Source: Bacillus sp. MM2020_1 (GTDB taxonomy: Bacteria; Bacillota; Bacilli; Bacillales; Cytobacillaceae). From it: DNA of 64,000 nt. Positions 51,082 through 60,184 of the stretch are shown here, piece by piece (within the stretch, counting starts at the first letter, position 1; every line of letters starts with the position of its first letter). Made by a program: the position numbers and the translations under genes. The notes beneath the pieces were generated by a model. The model saw nothing but the letters and a program-made list of their open reading frames with translations, had not been told where the DNA came from and did no database searches. The DNA lies in assembly GCA_011250595.1 (NCBI GenBank), contig JAANMP010000018.1, positions 1-64,000 of the forward strand, written 5' to 3'.

Positions 51082-51834
51082 GTGAAAAATCTTTATAGGG
51101 ATGATCCCTTAAGCAGGAATCATCTAAACGATTGGGAAAAAAATGCCCTGGAGAAATTCTCAGCTAAAATGAGTGACAAAGAGAAACCATTTCCCTGTAT
51201 TCCTGCGACAATCGGGTTCTCTCAAAATCAGCTGCGGTACAGCTTTATCGGAGATCCTAGAGAACAATCTACGATTTATGAACTTGCTGAATCATTAAGC
51301 AGTTATACGCAAGTTTCAAGAGAGATCGGCCAGTATACATCTTTAATCGTTTTTTATGAAACCCCTGAAGATGTGAAGGCATTGTATACTGTGGAAGATT
51401 ATGAACAATTATTCTGGAAGCATCTTAGCGGGTTACGTACGGTTGACCCAATGGAATGGCCTGTGGATATGCCAATGGACCCCCATAATCCAGTGTGGGA
51501 GTTTTGTTATAATGGAGAGAACTATTTTATGTACTGCGCTACACCTGCACATAAAAATCGAAAAAGCAGGCATTTTGATGTGTTGATGCTCGCGATCACG
51601 CCAAGATGGGTGCTTCAGGAATTTAACAAGTCTCCGAATTTTGCAATGAGTATTAAAAAGCAAGTAAGAAATCGGCTGAAAAACTACGACTCTTCCCCCA
51701 TTCACCCGGATTTAAACAGCTATGGGTCAGATGATAATTTTGAGTGGAGACAATATTTTTTGCGGGACGATGATACGTCGTTGTCTAAATGCCCCTATCA
51801 TCGGGTGCTAAAATTCTTAAAGTTAGAAAAATGA
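51082..51834 (+). CDS. YqcI/YcgG family protein
   Basis: This 250-residue protein has the family pattern: PFPCIPATIGFSQNQLRYSF near residue 38, TSLIVFYETPEDVKALYTVE and DYEQLFWKHLSGL in the middle, DPMEWPVDMPMDPHNPVWEF, CATPAHKNRKSRHFDVLMLA and a final KCPYHRVLKFLK. The Cys and His pairs suggest a metal or heme site, but the activity is not known. AAGGGAGG favours the GTG at 51082 over the one at 51073. Single gene with terminator. Confidence 0.88.
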   Translation: MKNLYRDDPLSRNHLNDWEKNALEKFSAKMSDKEKPFPCIPATIGFSQNQLRYSFIGDPREQSTIYELAESLSSYTQVSREIGQYTSLIVFYETPEDVKALYTVEDYEQLFWKHLSGLRTVDPMEWPVDMPMDPHNPVWEFCYNGENYFMYCATPAHKNRKSRHFDVLMLAITPRWVLQEFNKSPNFAMSIKKQVRNRLKNYDSSPIHPDLNSYGSDDNFEWRQYFLRDDDTSLSKCPYHRVLKFLKLEK

Positions 51835-51835
51835 G

Positions 51836-51862
51836 CGCAGGAAAACCACCTGCGTTATTAAT
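51836..51862 (+). terminator. Terminator of the YqcI-like gene
   Basis: CGCAGG pairs with CCTGCG around AAAACCA-type loop, followed by TTATTAATTTT. Confidence 0.65.
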
Positions 51863-51863
51863 T

Positions 51864-52439
51864 TTAAGAGATATGTAATTGACTAAAAACTTCATCCGTT
51901 GTCATAATTGTCGCAAATTCATTGTGAAGCATTGCTAATTCATGTTCGTGTATTTCTTCGGCAGTATGATGAACTCCTTTGTGATCAGTGATTTCAAAGG
52001 CAGCGATGGCATCCGAAACCAGATAGGTTTGATAGCCTAAATTTCCGCTCATCCGGGTCGTAGTGGAGACACAGTGCTGTGTGGACAACCCAGTTATGAG
52101 AACAGATTTAATCTTCTGCTCCTTTAAATACATTTCTAGTCCTGTCCCAATAAAGGCACTATTTACGTTTTTAGGAAAAATGAGTTCATCCTCTAGAGGC
52201 TGGATGATTTCTTTAAACTCAGTACCTACCTTATTTTTATAGTGAAGAGGCGAGCCAGGTTGAACGGATAGATGTTGAGAGAAAATGACATATCCACTTA
52301 GATTCCGCCATTCTGCTAAAAGACGAGCCATATTTTCTTCCGCCTGTGGGTTATTCCTTTTCCCCCAATAGGGATCATCAAACCCTTTTTGTACATCTAA
52401 GATTAATAAGGCAGGCAGTTCTCTTAACTTATTCATCAT
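51864..52439 (-). CDS. Cysteine hydrolase, isochorismatase family
   Basis: This 191-residue protein begins LRELPALLILDVQKGFDDPYWG, with catalytic Asp in ILDVQ. It continues with YVIFSQHLSVQPGSPLHYKN, SAFIGTGLEMYLKEQKIKSVLITGLSTQHCVSTT, with nucleophile Cys about residue 127, and SDAIAAFEITDHKGVHH. It is likely an amidohydrolase of the nicotinamidase/isochorismatase fold. The start is the ATG at 52439 or the GTG one codon earlier, both after AGAAGGGTG. The substrate is unknown. Confidence 0.9.
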   Translation of the reverse strand: MMNKLRELPALLILDVQKGFDDPYWGKRNNPQAEENMARLLAEWRNLSGYVIFSQHLSVQPGSPLHYKNKVGTEFKEIIQPLEDELIFPKNVNSAFIGTGLEMYLKEQKIKSVLITGLSTQHCVSTTTRMSGNLGYQTYLVSDAIAAFEITDHKGVHHTAEEIHEHELAMLHNEFATIMTTDEVFSQLHIS

Positions 52440-52522
52440 CACGTTGAAACACCCTTCTGCTTCATTTAACCTTATTTTACCCAAAATAAAAATACTTAAT
52501 GAAAATTTAAATTCATTCTATA

Positions 52523-53176
52523 TCAGTTTTTTCTTAAAAATAAATATCCAAAGCCAATAACAAGAACTGTGATCGTTGTAGGCACCAACAAATGTAAATC
52601 ATTTGAGAGAATCGGTTCAAATTTTGGTTCTCCGATGATCATTTCACCTGCAGTCCAAGCTAGAATTCCTGCACCTGCATAAGAGATAGCCGGATACCTT
52701 TCCATTGCTTTTAATATGATCTGACTCCCAAAAACAACGATCGGTATACTAACAATAACCCCGATCATAATACCGGCTAAATTTCCTTCAACGGCACCGG
52801 CAATGGCTAGTACATTATCAAGGGACATGACTGCATCAGCAATTATGATCGTTTTCACCGCGGAAACTAGACTTGAACCCCCTTCCCTAAGATTTCCTTC
52901 TTCCTCACCAATTAATAGTTTTATCGCAATATACACGAGAAGTAGCCCGCCAATAAAAGTGACGAAAGGTATGTTTAATAGATAAATGATGGCCACTGCA
53001 AAGATTAACCGTAAAATAATGGCTCCAAATGTTCCCCAAAAGATTGCTTTCTTTTGTTGCTTCTTTGGGACATTCCGTGATGCCATTGCAATGACCACGG
53101 CATTATCGCCACTTAAGACAATATTGATTAAAATAATTTTCAAGAGAACAGCTAATGACAAATCAAAAGTCTCCAA
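52523..53176 (-). CDS. TerC family membrane protein (YjbE/YkoY-type)
   Basis: This protein of about 217 residues has seven membrane segments. Its TerC signatures are INIVLSGDNAVVIAMASRNV near residue 15 and IIIADAVMSLDNVLAIAGAV near 110; the acidic residues in GDNA and LDN are thought to bind metal. Relatives such as MeeF and MeeY in B. subtilis export manganese, including to secreted enzymes. The TTG at 53176 is well spaced from AGAGGTG; the GTG at 53185 overlaps that site. No yybP-ykoY riboswitch is apparent upstream. Confidence 0.9.
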   Translation of the reverse strand: METFDLSLAVLLKIILINIVLSGDNAVVIAMASRNVPKKQQKKAIFWGTFGAIILRLIFAVAIIYLLNIPFVTFIGGLLLVYIAIKLLIGEEEGNLREGGSSLVSAVKTIIIADAVMSLDNVLAIAGAVEGNLAGIMIGVIVSIPIVVFGSQIILKAMERYPAISYAGAGILAWTAGEMIIGEPKFEPILSNDLHLLVPTTITVLVIGFGYLFLRKN

Positions 53177-53263
53177 AATAATCACCTCTGGACAAAGTTA
53201 ATCTTGCCATTATATGAAGTTGATGTTAAAAGAAGACCTGACTTCGTCAAATAAAGCGGACAC

Positions 53264-53297
53264 AAAAAACTACTCCCAACAAAGATTAGGAGTAGTT
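53264..53297 (-). terminator. Terminator of the que operon
   Basis: On the minus strand AACTACTCC pairs near-perfectly with GGAGTAGTT around a loop of about 12 bases, followed by TTTTGTG. Confidence 0.8.
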
Positions 53298-53372
53298 CAT
53301 GAACATATCGAATTAGGAATTATGCTCCCTACTGAATATAAAACTAGATAACCCTTATTCCCCGTGAGTCAC

Positions 53373-54101
53373 CTACACGCCTCGCTTATTTCCCCAAAGA
53401 AGCGCATGTAACTGCGGCAAAACCTTCACATCATTCAATTGCTGATCCGCAACCACACAATTGACTAACCACTCATATTTCAACAGTAGTTTCTGAATCA
53501 ATTCATTGTTATTGAAATTGGTGATATCATCGTTCCCAACCTGGAGATAAAAAGGGATATCCGCATAGCGGTTATGGACCATCTTCGCATACTCAAGATC
53601 GGCCTCATCAAAGATGACTACTTTTAGACTGACTTGATGTTTAAACTCATTATCGTTTAAATTTTGAAAAATAGAATCTAAGATTTCAAAATTAGTAACC
53701 ATACGGGAACTTGGCGGTTTTGGTGAAATGGTCAATTCATCGATGTTTAAGAACCAGTCCTGCCACCTGCTGCCTTGCGTTTCGATACCAACTTTGATGT
53801 CGTTTTCTCTAAGTAAATCAATAAATACATCTAAATTTTTCAGCAGTGCCGGATTTCCCCCTGAGATGGTTATAAAAGAGAAATTATCGCCGCCGATTCG
53901 CTTTAATTCAGCCCAAATTTCTTCAGCCGTCATTAACTGAATATCATCCTTGGCACTGCCATCCCATGTAAAGGCTGAATCACACCAGCTGCATGAATAA
54001 TCACAGCCGGCAGTTCGAACAAACATCGTTTTTTGCCCAATGACCATGCCTTCTCCCTGAATGGTTGGGCCAAATATTTCTAATACAGGAATCTTACTCA
54101 T
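53373..54101 (-). CDS. queE: 7-carboxy-7-deazaguanine synthase QueE
   Basis: This 242-residue radical SAM enzyme converts 6-carboxytetrahydropterin to 7-carboxy-7-deazaguanine in queuosine synthesis. It has EIFGPTIQGEGMVIGQKTMFVR, the cluster motif CDYSCSWCDSAFTW near residues 31-44, and TISGGNPAL. The ATG at 54101 overlaps the queD stop codon as ATGA, so the earlier GTG is not needed. Third gene of queC-queD-queE under a preQ1 riboswitch. Confidence 0.96.
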   Translation of the reverse strand: MSKIPVLEIFGPTIQGEGMVIGQKTMFVRTAGCDYSCSWCDSAFTWDGSAKDDIQLMTAEEIWAELKRIGGDNFSFITISGGNPALLKNLDVFIDLLRENDIKVGIETQGSRWQDWFLNIDELTISPKPPSSRMVTNFEILDSIFQNLNDNEFKHQVSLKVVIFDEADLEYAKMVHNRYADIPFYLQVGNDDITNFNNNELIQKLLLKYEWLVNCVVADQQLNDVKVLPQLHALLWGNKRGV

Positions 54102-54574
54102 TCCTCCATCCACTCCCTTCTTGCTTCTGCGTAGCTGGTTGGAGTTTCAAAAAGACGGACAAATTCCACTCTTGCTCCATCATACTGATGCTTACGTTCT
54201 TCTGTTGTTAATGCTTCCTTCATTTTCTCGTAAATCCAAACCACCATATTTTCCGCAGTGGTATTCATGAAAGGAAGGGTTTCATTCAAGTATTGGTGAT
54301 CAAGGAATATTTCGATATCGTTTTTCCATATTTCTTTTATATCACCAAAGTCAATCATTAAGCCGCGATCGTCAACAAAGCCGCTTAATCCAAATATCAC
54401 TCGGTACGTATGACCGTGCAAATTCTTACATTTCCCTTCATAGCAATGCAAGTGGTGCGAAGCATCGAAGGTAAATTCTTTGCTCACGAGTACACGCTTT
54501 GTATGATATTTTAATTGATTCGGATGAATATCTTCATTTATTTTCTGAAGTTTATCAACGATTCTAAAACCCAT
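54098..54574 (-). CDS. queD: 6-carboxytetrahydropterin synthase QueD
   Basis: This 158-residue enzyme makes 6-carboxy-5,6,7,8-tetrahydropterin from dihydroneopterin triphosphate. Zinc ligands and the catalytic Cys are in FDASHHLHCYEGKCKNLHGHTY near residues 36-57. GLMIDFGDIKEIW and NTTAENMVVWIYEKM follow. It has an N-terminal extension of about 30 residues before the core compared with short QueD proteins. It begins 2 bases after queC and overlaps queE. Confidence 0.96.
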   Translation of the reverse strand: MGFRIVDKLQKINEDIHPNQLKYHTKRVLVSKEFTFDASHHLHCYEGKCKNLHGHTYRVIFGLSGFVDDRGLMIDFGDIKEIWKNDIEIFLDHQYLNETLPFMNTTAENMVVWIYEKMKEALTTEERKHQYDGARVEFVRLFETPTSYAEARREWMEE

Positions 54575-54576
54575 CG

Positions 54577-55233
54577 CTAAAACCTCCCATTTAGGAAGTC
54601 ATCGAGCCCTCGTTTTCTTAATACGCAAGCTGGGCATTCGCCGCATCCGTCTGCAATCACACCATTGTAGCAGGTTAACGTTTTTTCACGAACAAAATCT
54701 AGTGCGTCTAATTCATCCGCAAGAGCCCATGTTTGGGCTTTGTTGATCCACATTAACGGGGTATGAATGACAAAATTATCGTCCATGGATAAATTCAAGG
54801 TAACATTTAATGATTTGATAAAAATATCACGGCAATCCGGGTAGCCGCTAAAATCTGTTTCACAAACACCGGTCACTAGATGCTTGGCACCGGTCTGACG
54901 TGCTAACACACCTGCAAAGGTTAGAAATAACAAGTTACGACCTGGCACAAAAGTTGAAGGGAGTTCCCCTTCACCGCCATCCGTGACCGCAATATCTGAA
55001 CGTGTTAATGCATTCGGTGCAAGTTGATTTAATAAGGACATATCTAAAATATGGTGTTTTACACCAAGTTCATTGGCTATATTTTTGGCACATTCAATTT
55101 CTAAACTATGCCGTTGATTGTAATCAAACGTAACAGCTTCTACTTCTTTAAATTGTTTTAACGCCCAAAATAAACAAGTGGTGCTGTCTTGTCCACCACT
55201 AAACACGACAATTGCCTTTTCATTTTTCAACAT
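54577..55233 (-). CDS. queC: 7-cyano-7-deazaguanine synthase QueC
   Basis: This 218-residue enzyme converts 7-carboxy-7-deazaguanine to preQ0 with ATP and ammonia. The PP-loop is [17 protein letters not shown] near residues 9-25. The zinc-binding cysteines are in the final stretch [20 protein letters not shown] (C-x2-C-x2-C plus an upstream Cys in TCYNG). AAAGGATG lies before the ATG. It is the first gene after the preQ1 riboswitch and terminator, so its expression falls when preQ1 is plentiful. No queF follows. Confidence 0.96.
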   Translation of the reverse strand: MLKNEKAIVVFSGGQDSTTCLFWALKQFKEVEAVTFDYNQRHSLEIECAKNIANELGVKHHILDMSLLNQLAPNALTRSDIAVTDGGEGELPSTFVPGRNLLFLTFAGVLARQTGAKHLVTGVCETDFSGYPDCRDIFIKSLNVTLNLSMDDNFVIHTPLMWINKAQTWALADELDALDFVREKTLTCYNGVIADGCGECPACVLRKRGLDDFLNGRF

Positions 55234-55260
55234 TTAAATCTAATACATCCTTTCAAATAG

Positions 55261-55290
55261 AAAAAAACAGTACCCCAAGATAGAAGTACT
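55261..55290 (-). terminator. Regulated terminator of the preQ1 switch
   Basis: On the minus strand CAGTAC pairs with GTACTG around a long loop and is followed by TTTTTTTC. It lies 7 bases after the preQ1 aptamer, upstream of queC. Confidence 0.85.
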
Positions 55291-55296
55291 GCTTCA

Positions 55297-55331
55297 TCTT
55301 AGTTTTTTTAATGAGGGGGGCTAGAACCTCT
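55297..55331 (-). promoter_or_regulatory. preQ1-I riboswitch
   Basis: On the minus strand AGAGGTTCTAGCCCCCCTC followed by an A-rich tail ending AAAAACTAAG matches the class I preQ1 aptamer: the P1 stem GAGG/CCTC with loop TTCTAGC, and the A-rich strand that forms the H-type pseudoknot. The terminator just downstream indicates control by transcription ending. Confidence 0.93.
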
Positions 55332-55456
55332 ATCGCACGATGCGAATTATATAATTTTTGAATGACTAACTGATTATAAACCATTTAGTCAATTTTTTCA
55401 CCTATTTGACGAGATTTTATTAGGAAAATTAAAAAAGACAAGCGACTAGAGTTATC

Positions 55457-55924
55457 TTAGTTACCTGCCCGTCGCTGCATATAAAGTTTTCTTTTTATTT
55501 CCTTCTCCAATGTTTGAAAAAATGACTCCAAACCCTTATTCGCTCCGCCCTCAATTACACGCTGTCCTGCCAAAGCAAGTGCACCTGTAACCTGGGCTTC
55601 CGCCGTACAGTTTAGTTTGGTCGTCCTTTGGATATCATTTATAAACAGGTCTGCGTTCCCGACGATTTCTCCGATATTACCCGTTCCTTTTACTTGTAAG
55701 TGAATTAAGGAAGATGACTTCTTTTCATTGAGTCGTATCTCAAGTGAAAACAGATCTTGGAAGGGGCCCATATTTACCTCTAATTGTGCTTGGTAAACAT
55801 CCTTAGAAGTTTCCATAAATGACTTACACCCAGGAAGAGAATTTCTCAATACTTTTTCATCCTTTATATACTTCCAGACAACGTTACTTGGTAATCCGAA
55901 TGTGTATTCGTACTTAATTTCCAC
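55457..55924 (-). CDS. CoxG/SRPBCC family protein
   Basis: This 155-residue protein belongs to the carbon-monoxide-dehydrogenase subunit G (CoxG) group of the START/SRPBCC fold: EYTFGLPSNVVWKYIKDEKV and RNSLPGCKSFMETSKDVYQA at the start, GTGNIGEIVGNADLFI in the middle, and the closing helix VIEGGANKGLESFFQTLEKEI. CoxG proteins are encoded with molybdenum hydroxylases and may carry quinones or help attach the enzyme to the membrane. GGAGGGG precedes the GTG at 55924. It is isolated here, 50 kb from the Mo operon. Confidence 0.85.
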   Translation of the reverse strand: MEIKYEYTFGLPSNVVWKYIKDEKVLRNSLPGCKSFMETSKDVYQAQLEVNMGPFQDLFSLEIRLNEKKSSSLIHLQVKGTGNIGEIVGNADLFINDIQRTTKLNCTAEAQVTGALALAGQRVIEGGANKGLESFFQTLEKEIKRKLYMQRRAGN

Positions 55925-55997
55925 TTCTTCCCCTCCAATTGACCACAAGAATAACAATTAATTATATGTATTCAAATGGATTGTGGAAGGTTATTAC

Positions 55998-56030
55998 ATA
56001 AAAAAAGGGCAGTTTTTAATCTGCCCTTTT
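55998..56030. terminator. Bidirectional terminator
   Basis: AAAAGGGCAG pairs with CTGCCCTTTT around TTTTTAAT, with A- and T-runs on both sides. It ends serA on the minus strand. Confidence 0.9.
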
Positions 56031-56059
56031 CCTACTATTTGATTGGCCGTAATTTACCT

Positions 56060-57259
56060 CTATAAAATTCGAGCTGTAACAAGACCTTCTATTTGTTTGA
56101 TTTTTTCCAATAAACCAGGAATGATATCACCATTTACTTTATTGTCAATGTCAATCATCGTATAGGCGTATTCCCCGCGACTTCTATTAATCATGTCAGC
56201 GATGTTCAAATTATAACTTGAAATAGCCAATGTGATCTGTCCCACCATGTTTGGCACGTTTTTGTGGAAAACCGCCACACGGCGCTTGCCTGTATATGGA
56301 ATGGACGCGTTTGGAAAATTCACTGAATTTTTGATATTTCCTGTTACCAAAAATTCCTTCACCTGGCGAGCGGCCATAATGGCACAATTCTCTTCTGATT
56401 CTTGAGTTGAGGCACCAAGATGCGGGATTGGAATAGCATTTTTCATTTTCAAAACCTTTTCATTTGGGAAGTCTGTAATATACTTACCAACCTGTGCATT
56501 ATCAAGAGCTGCAGCCATATCCGTTTCATTGACAAGTTCTCCCCGAGAGAAATTTAAAATATGAACGCCAGGCTTCATGATGCTGAAGGTTGCTTCGTTA
56601 AACATACCTCTAGTATCATCCGTTAACGGAACGTGAACCGTAATATAATCAGAATTAGCAAACAACTGTTCAATCGTCATCGCACGCTGAACATTGCGAG
56701 ACAAGTTCCAAGCCGTATCAACAGAAATGAACGGGTCAAATCCAATTACATCCATGTCTAAACCAAGTGCATCATTGGCTACTAGTGCACCGATTGCACC
56801 CAATCCGATGACACCTAATGTTTTCCCTTTAATTTCTTTTCCAACGAATTGTTTCTTTCCTGCTTCAACCAGCTTCGGAACTTGGTCACCTTCGCCTTCT
56901 AACGCCTTTGTCCATGTAATACCGTCAAACAGGTTTCGGGATGAAGCCATCAAGCAAGTTAGCACCATTTCTTTTACAGCATTAGCGTTCGCCCCAGGGG
57001 TATTGAAAACCACAATCCCTTGCTCTGTGCATTTTTCAACAGGAATATTATTAACTCCCGCTCCCGCACGGGCAATGGCCTTTACGTTGTTCCCCAATTC
57101 TAAGGAATGCATGTTAAAACTGCGGACAACAATCGCATCAGGATTTTCACTGTCATTATCAATGATGAAGTTTTCCTTATTGAATACCTTTAACCCGCTC
57201 TCTGCAATATTGTTTAACGTTTTAATTGTTTTCATTTTGTCTACTGTTGTTGTGCTCAT
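56060..57259 (-). CDS. serA: D-3-phosphoglycerate dehydrogenase (SerA-like, short form)
   Basis: This 399-residue NAD-dependent enzyme takes 3-phosphoglycerate to 3-phosphohydroxypyruvate, the first step of serine synthesis. The Rossmann loop is LGVIGLGAIGALVANDALGL near residue 148. Active-site Arg, Glu and His lie in FSRGELV, and PHLGAST near residue 280. The C-terminal ACT domain begins KRRVAVFHKNVPNMVGQI near 329. It lacks the extra domain of the 525-residue B. subtilis SerA. A ZTP/pfl riboswitch and terminator stand upstream, linking expression to folate one-carbon status. Confidence 0.93.
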   Translation of the reverse strand: MSTTTVDKMKTIKTLNNIAESGLKVFNKENFIIDNDSENPDAIVVRSFNMHSLELGNNVKAIARAGAGVNNIPVEKCTEQGIVVFNTPGANANAVKEMVLTCLMASSRNLFDGITWTKALEGEGDQVPKLVEAGKKQFVGKEIKGKTLGVIGLGAIGALVANDALGLDMDVIGFDPFISVDTAWNLSRNVQRAMTIEQLFANSDYITVHVPLTDDTRGMFNEATFSIMKPGVHILNFSRGELVNETDMAAALDNAQVGKYITDFPNEKVLKMKNAIPIPHLGASTQESEENCAIMAARQVKEFLVTGNIKNSVNFPNASIPYTGKRRVAVFHKNVPNMVGQITLAISSYNLNIADMINRSRGEYAYTMIDIDNKVNGDIIPGLLEKIKQIEGLVTARIL

Positions 57260-57415
57260 ATTGTACTCTCCTCTATTCTTTTATGATAGTTTGAAATTTC
57301 AAAAATTTCCAAGCAAGGGGGCATGATTAAATTTTCTCAATATCTGTATCTACTAAAATATTGAAATATAAAAGTAGTCTCGGCTACAAGCCATTTAATC
57401 TATCCCCTCCTAATA

Positions 57416-57450
57416 TACAGAAAGAGGTAAGGAACAATTCCCTTACCTCT
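57416..57450 (-). terminator. Regulated terminator after the ZTP riboswitch
   Basis: On the minus strand AGAGGTAAGGGAA pairs with TTCCTTACCTCT with one bulge around TTG, followed by TTCTG. The weak T-run fits a conditional terminator. Confidence 0.8.
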
Positions 57451-57520
57451 GCCCAGGCGAACGGCTTCGACATTATGTGCTCCCTCACGGTACTCCGTGT
57501 TTCGCCAGTTACACATCGTC
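57450..57520 (-). promoter_or_regulatory. ZTP/pfl riboswitch upstream of serA
   Basis: The minus strand reads GTGTAACTGGCGAA, then an ACGGAGTACCGT hairpin, GGGAGCACATAATG, and GCCGTTCGCCTGGGCA. The CTGGCG, GGGAGCAC and CCGxxCGCCTGGGCA parts are the defining conserved bases of the pfl motif that senses ZTP/ZMP. It precedes a serine/glycine-pathway gene, as pfl motifs often do. Confidence 0.9.
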
Positions 57521-57630
57521 TTTTCATTTATCTTACAATATCAAATTTTCTAAAAACATTCAAGCATTAATTGTCAAAAAAAATGCTTTTTTGAAATATT
57601 ATTTTCGACTTCACTTCATGACAGCGCTTC

Positions 57631-58656
57631 CTACTTAAACTTTTTAAAATCCTCAATAAATGCTACTACCTCTTCCTCTTTTGTTGCCCAAGAGGTTACT
57701 AGGCGAATAGCTGAATGATCGGTATCAACCTTTTCCCAAATATGAAATAAATAATTTTTTTCGAGTTCCGTAATCAGCGCATTTGGTAAAATCGGAAAGA
57801 TCTGGTTCGATGGAGAATGGGTTAGAAATGGAATATCTCCCTTGCTGATTTCATTTCTGAGTATAGTTGCCATTTTATTGGCATGTGTGGCCAACTCAAA
57901 GAACAAATTGTCTCGGAACAGTTCAAGAAACTGAATACCCAACAGCCTGCCTTTTGCAAGCAGAGCACCCTTTTGCTTCATATGGTAGCGAAAATCCTCT
58001 TTCAAAGAATCATTGCAAATCACTAAGGCCTCACCAAGAAGCGCTCCATTTTTTGTTCCCCCAATATAGAAAGCATCGACAAGTCCAGGGAGATCGCTTA
58101 ACTGAAGGTCATTCCCCTCCGAACAAAGGGCGGAACCTAGTCTTGCACCATCCATATACAAAAAGAGTTGGTTCTTTTTACAAAAATCACTTAACTGGAT
58201 GAGCTCGCTCCGGTTATAAATGGAACCTATTTCGGTGGAGTTAGATATGTACACCAGCTTCGGTTTGACCATATGCTCATCAGGATGACCTTCGAGGACC
58301 TTCTCTACATCAGATGGCGTTAGCTTCCCGTTCTTAGCTTCAATCGATAGAACTTTATGTCCAGTGGCTTCGATTGCACCTGTTTCATGACCCAAAATAT
58401 GACCGGTACTGGCAGCCATTGCCGCTTCATGAGGTCTTAAGAAAGCTGAAATGGCAATTAGATTGGTTTGTGTTCCGCCTGATAAAAAATGAATATCTAC
58501 ATCTGGCCGTCCCATTTTTTCCTTTAAAAGCTCAACCGCTTTTCGTGAAAATTGGTCCTCCCCATATCCATCCGCCTGAACAAGGTTTGATTCCAATAAT
58601 GCATTCAAAATTCTAGGATGTGCGCCTTCGCTGTAATCGTTCTTAAAGCTGTACAT
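57631..58656 (-). CDS. ltaE: Low-specificity L-threonine aldolase
   Basis: This 341-residue PLP enzyme splits L-threonine or allo-threonine into glycine and acetaldehyde. It begins YSFKNDYSEGAHPRILNAL, has FLSGGTQTNLIAISAFL near residue 60, HGARLG-like MDGARLGSAL near 168 and the PLP lysine in YIGGTKNGALLGEALV near residue 200 (Lys in GGTKNG). GGGGGAAATCCG precedes the ATG. It is upstream of the ZTP switch and serA; both genes feed glycine and serine pools. Confidence 0.92.
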   Translation of the reverse strand: MYSFKNDYSEGAHPRILNALLESNLVQADGYGEDQFSRKAVELLKEKMGRPDVDIHFLSGGTQTNLIAISAFLRPHEAAMAASTGHILGHETGAIEATGHKVLSIEAKNGKLTPSDVEKVLEGHPDEHMVKPKLVYISNSTEIGSIYNRSELIQLSDFCKKNQLFLYMDGARLGSALCSEGNDLQLSDLPGLVDAFYIGGTKNGALLGEALVICNDSLKEDFRYHMKQKGALLAKGRLLGIQFLELFRDNLFFELATHANKMATILRNEISKGDIPFLTHSPSNQIFPILPNALITELEKNYLFHIWEKVDTDHSAIRLVTSWATKEEEVVAFIEDFKKFK

Positions 58657-58702
58657 CGGATTTCCCCCGTCTACTTTTTTAAATTGTAACTACATGTCCA
58701 TC

Positions 58703-59524
58703 CTAACATATTTTTTCAAAACGCAAATGAACAAACTTCATCAGCTTAAATAAATCAACAACCTTCATCATTAGCTGAGTTCCACTTTCCCACAACTTAT
58801 TTGTGGGCATCCCTTTAAAATATGGTTCGCTGGAAAGTACCTTGATTCTTTTCGACCATCCTTCAAGAACTTTGGGATTGTTGACATAGAAATACATTTT
58901 CGCTCCCTTGTTCCCCGTTTTTTCCACTGTACGATTGGAAGTCTTTAACATTAATTTGGATTCCGCATCGAAGAATAGCTCTCCTCCTGGAAAGCGAAGC
59001 GCCATCTCCTGAAATATTTCTCTTAGCTGATTCTCCTGAAAATAGTAGAAAACACCGGCAGAAATAAAAAGGATGCCATCTCCCTCATTAAAAATCACGT
59101 CATCAAACCAAGAAACATCAAAGAATGATTTGGCAATGCTGATGTTCCTGGATGAGTCAGGAATGAGGCTTTGCCGGAAAGCGATCGCATCAGGTAGATC
59201 CAGGTTGTACCAGTTTAATGTGCCATTATCCACTCTTGAAAAACTCGTATCAAGTCCAGCACCGATGTTTACAATTGTGGCCCGAGGGTGTTTTTCTATA
59301 AACGCTCGGATGGTATCATCCATCTTTCTTGCCCGAACGATATAGGTAATCCCACCGTATTCACCAAAAGTCTTAGCTATTTCCGTAAAATCAAAATCAC
59401 AACCTTTAATGATCTCGATCGCTTCTTTGTCATTCAGTATTTCCGGATTCTTCTCACTAGCAGTGGCGCGTCCCCAAAGAGGAATTAACATAGTGCCTTG
59501 AACGGATTGTAAATTTAATGACAT
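58703..59524 (-). CDS. Class I SAM methyltransferase, LCM/Tcmp-like
   Basis: This 273-residue protein contains SLNLQSVQGTMLIPLWGRAT and ATIVNIGAGLDTSFSRVDNG, the GxGxD-type loop near residue 85, WYNLDLPDAIAFRQSLIP, and FISAGVFYYFQENQLREIF. These fit the leucine-carboxyl-methyltransferase/polyketide O-methyltransferase group. The ATG overlaps the end region of the preceding marR gene by a one-base gap, so it is translated in the same operon. Substrate unknown. Confidence 0.88.
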   Translation of the reverse strand: MSLNLQSVQGTMLIPLWGRATASEKNPEILNDKEAIEIIKGCDFDFTEIAKTFGEYGGITYIVRARKMDDTIRAFIEKHPRATIVNIGAGLDTSFSRVDNGTLNWYNLDLPDAIAFRQSLIPDSSRNISIAKSFFDVSWFDDVIFNEGDGILFISAGVFYYFQENQLREIFQEMALRFPGGELFFDAESKLMLKTSNRTVEKTGNKGAKMYFYVNNPKVLEGWSKRIKVLSSEPYFKGMPTNKLWESGTQLMMKVVDLFKLMKFVHLRFEKIC

Positions 59525-59525
59525 C

Positions 59526-59957
59526 CTAGCTTTCCTCCATTTTTTTTAGTAGATAGTTCACTTTATGCAAAGCATAGTGAAGATCGAGTTGCTCTTCACG
59601 ATTTAATTTTGTTAGGTCATCAACGAAATTCTGATAAATTTTCGTCCATTTTTCTTGTTGCGAAGATTTTCCTTGCTCTGTTAATTCAATTACAAATGAC
59701 CTCTTATCCACCCTATTTTGGCTTTTAGTTATAAAACCTTGATCCATTAATCGCTTAATCAAGTCGGTCATTTGCTGCTTTGGTACATTTAAGGGCTCGC
59801 TTATTTGCTTGATCGTCAGGGGATGCTGATTCATAAACAAAAATTCTAAGATTTGATTCTGCAGGTGCGTTAAGTGACTAGATTTTTGATTTAACCGTTG
59901 AAAATTCTTAAACAAATTAGGGATTAACTCGATATATTCCTTACTAATTTCAGACAT
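59526..59957 (-). CDS. MarR family regulator
   Basis: This 143-residue protein has LTIKQISEPLNVPKQQMTDLIKRLMDQGFI as recognition region and SQNRVDKRSFVIELTEQGKS as wing. AGGAG lies 12 bases before the ATG. It is the first gene of a two-gene operon with the methyltransferase. Upstream, AT-rich repeated stretches (ATTATATACCTAATTTATTA, near 59989) may hold its operator. It probably controls its own operon. Confidence 0.88.
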   Translation of the reverse strand: MSEISKEYIELIPNLFKNFQRLNQKSSHLTHLQNQILEFLFMNQHPLTIKQISEPLNVPKQQMTDLIKRLMDQGFITKSQNRVDKRSFVIELTEQGKSSQQEKWTKIYQNFVDDLTKLNREEQLDLHYALHKVNYLLKKMEES

Positions 59958-60184
59958 AGTGTTTGATCAACTCCTAATATAGTAATGAATTATATACCTA
60001 ATTTATTATTATTCAAGTTTTTCATCATATTTAGTAAAAAATAATATACTATATTTGATTTTATTAATTTTGTAAATACAAAATCTTGGAGGTATGTTCG
60101 CCGGATATTGGTAATACTTTTATGTTTTACGTTCCGAAATAGGTTGTTATAATGGTGGGTATGAAATATTAGGAGGATGTCACA

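Noticed and set aside
53186..53372. yybP-ykoY manganese riboswitch upstream of the TerC-like gene
   Set aside because: The region is too short, and the conserved GGGGAGTA and three-way-junction elements are absent; it holds the que terminator instead.
57867..58202. 111-codon plus-strand ORF
   Set aside because: Antisense shadow of the threonine aldolase gene.
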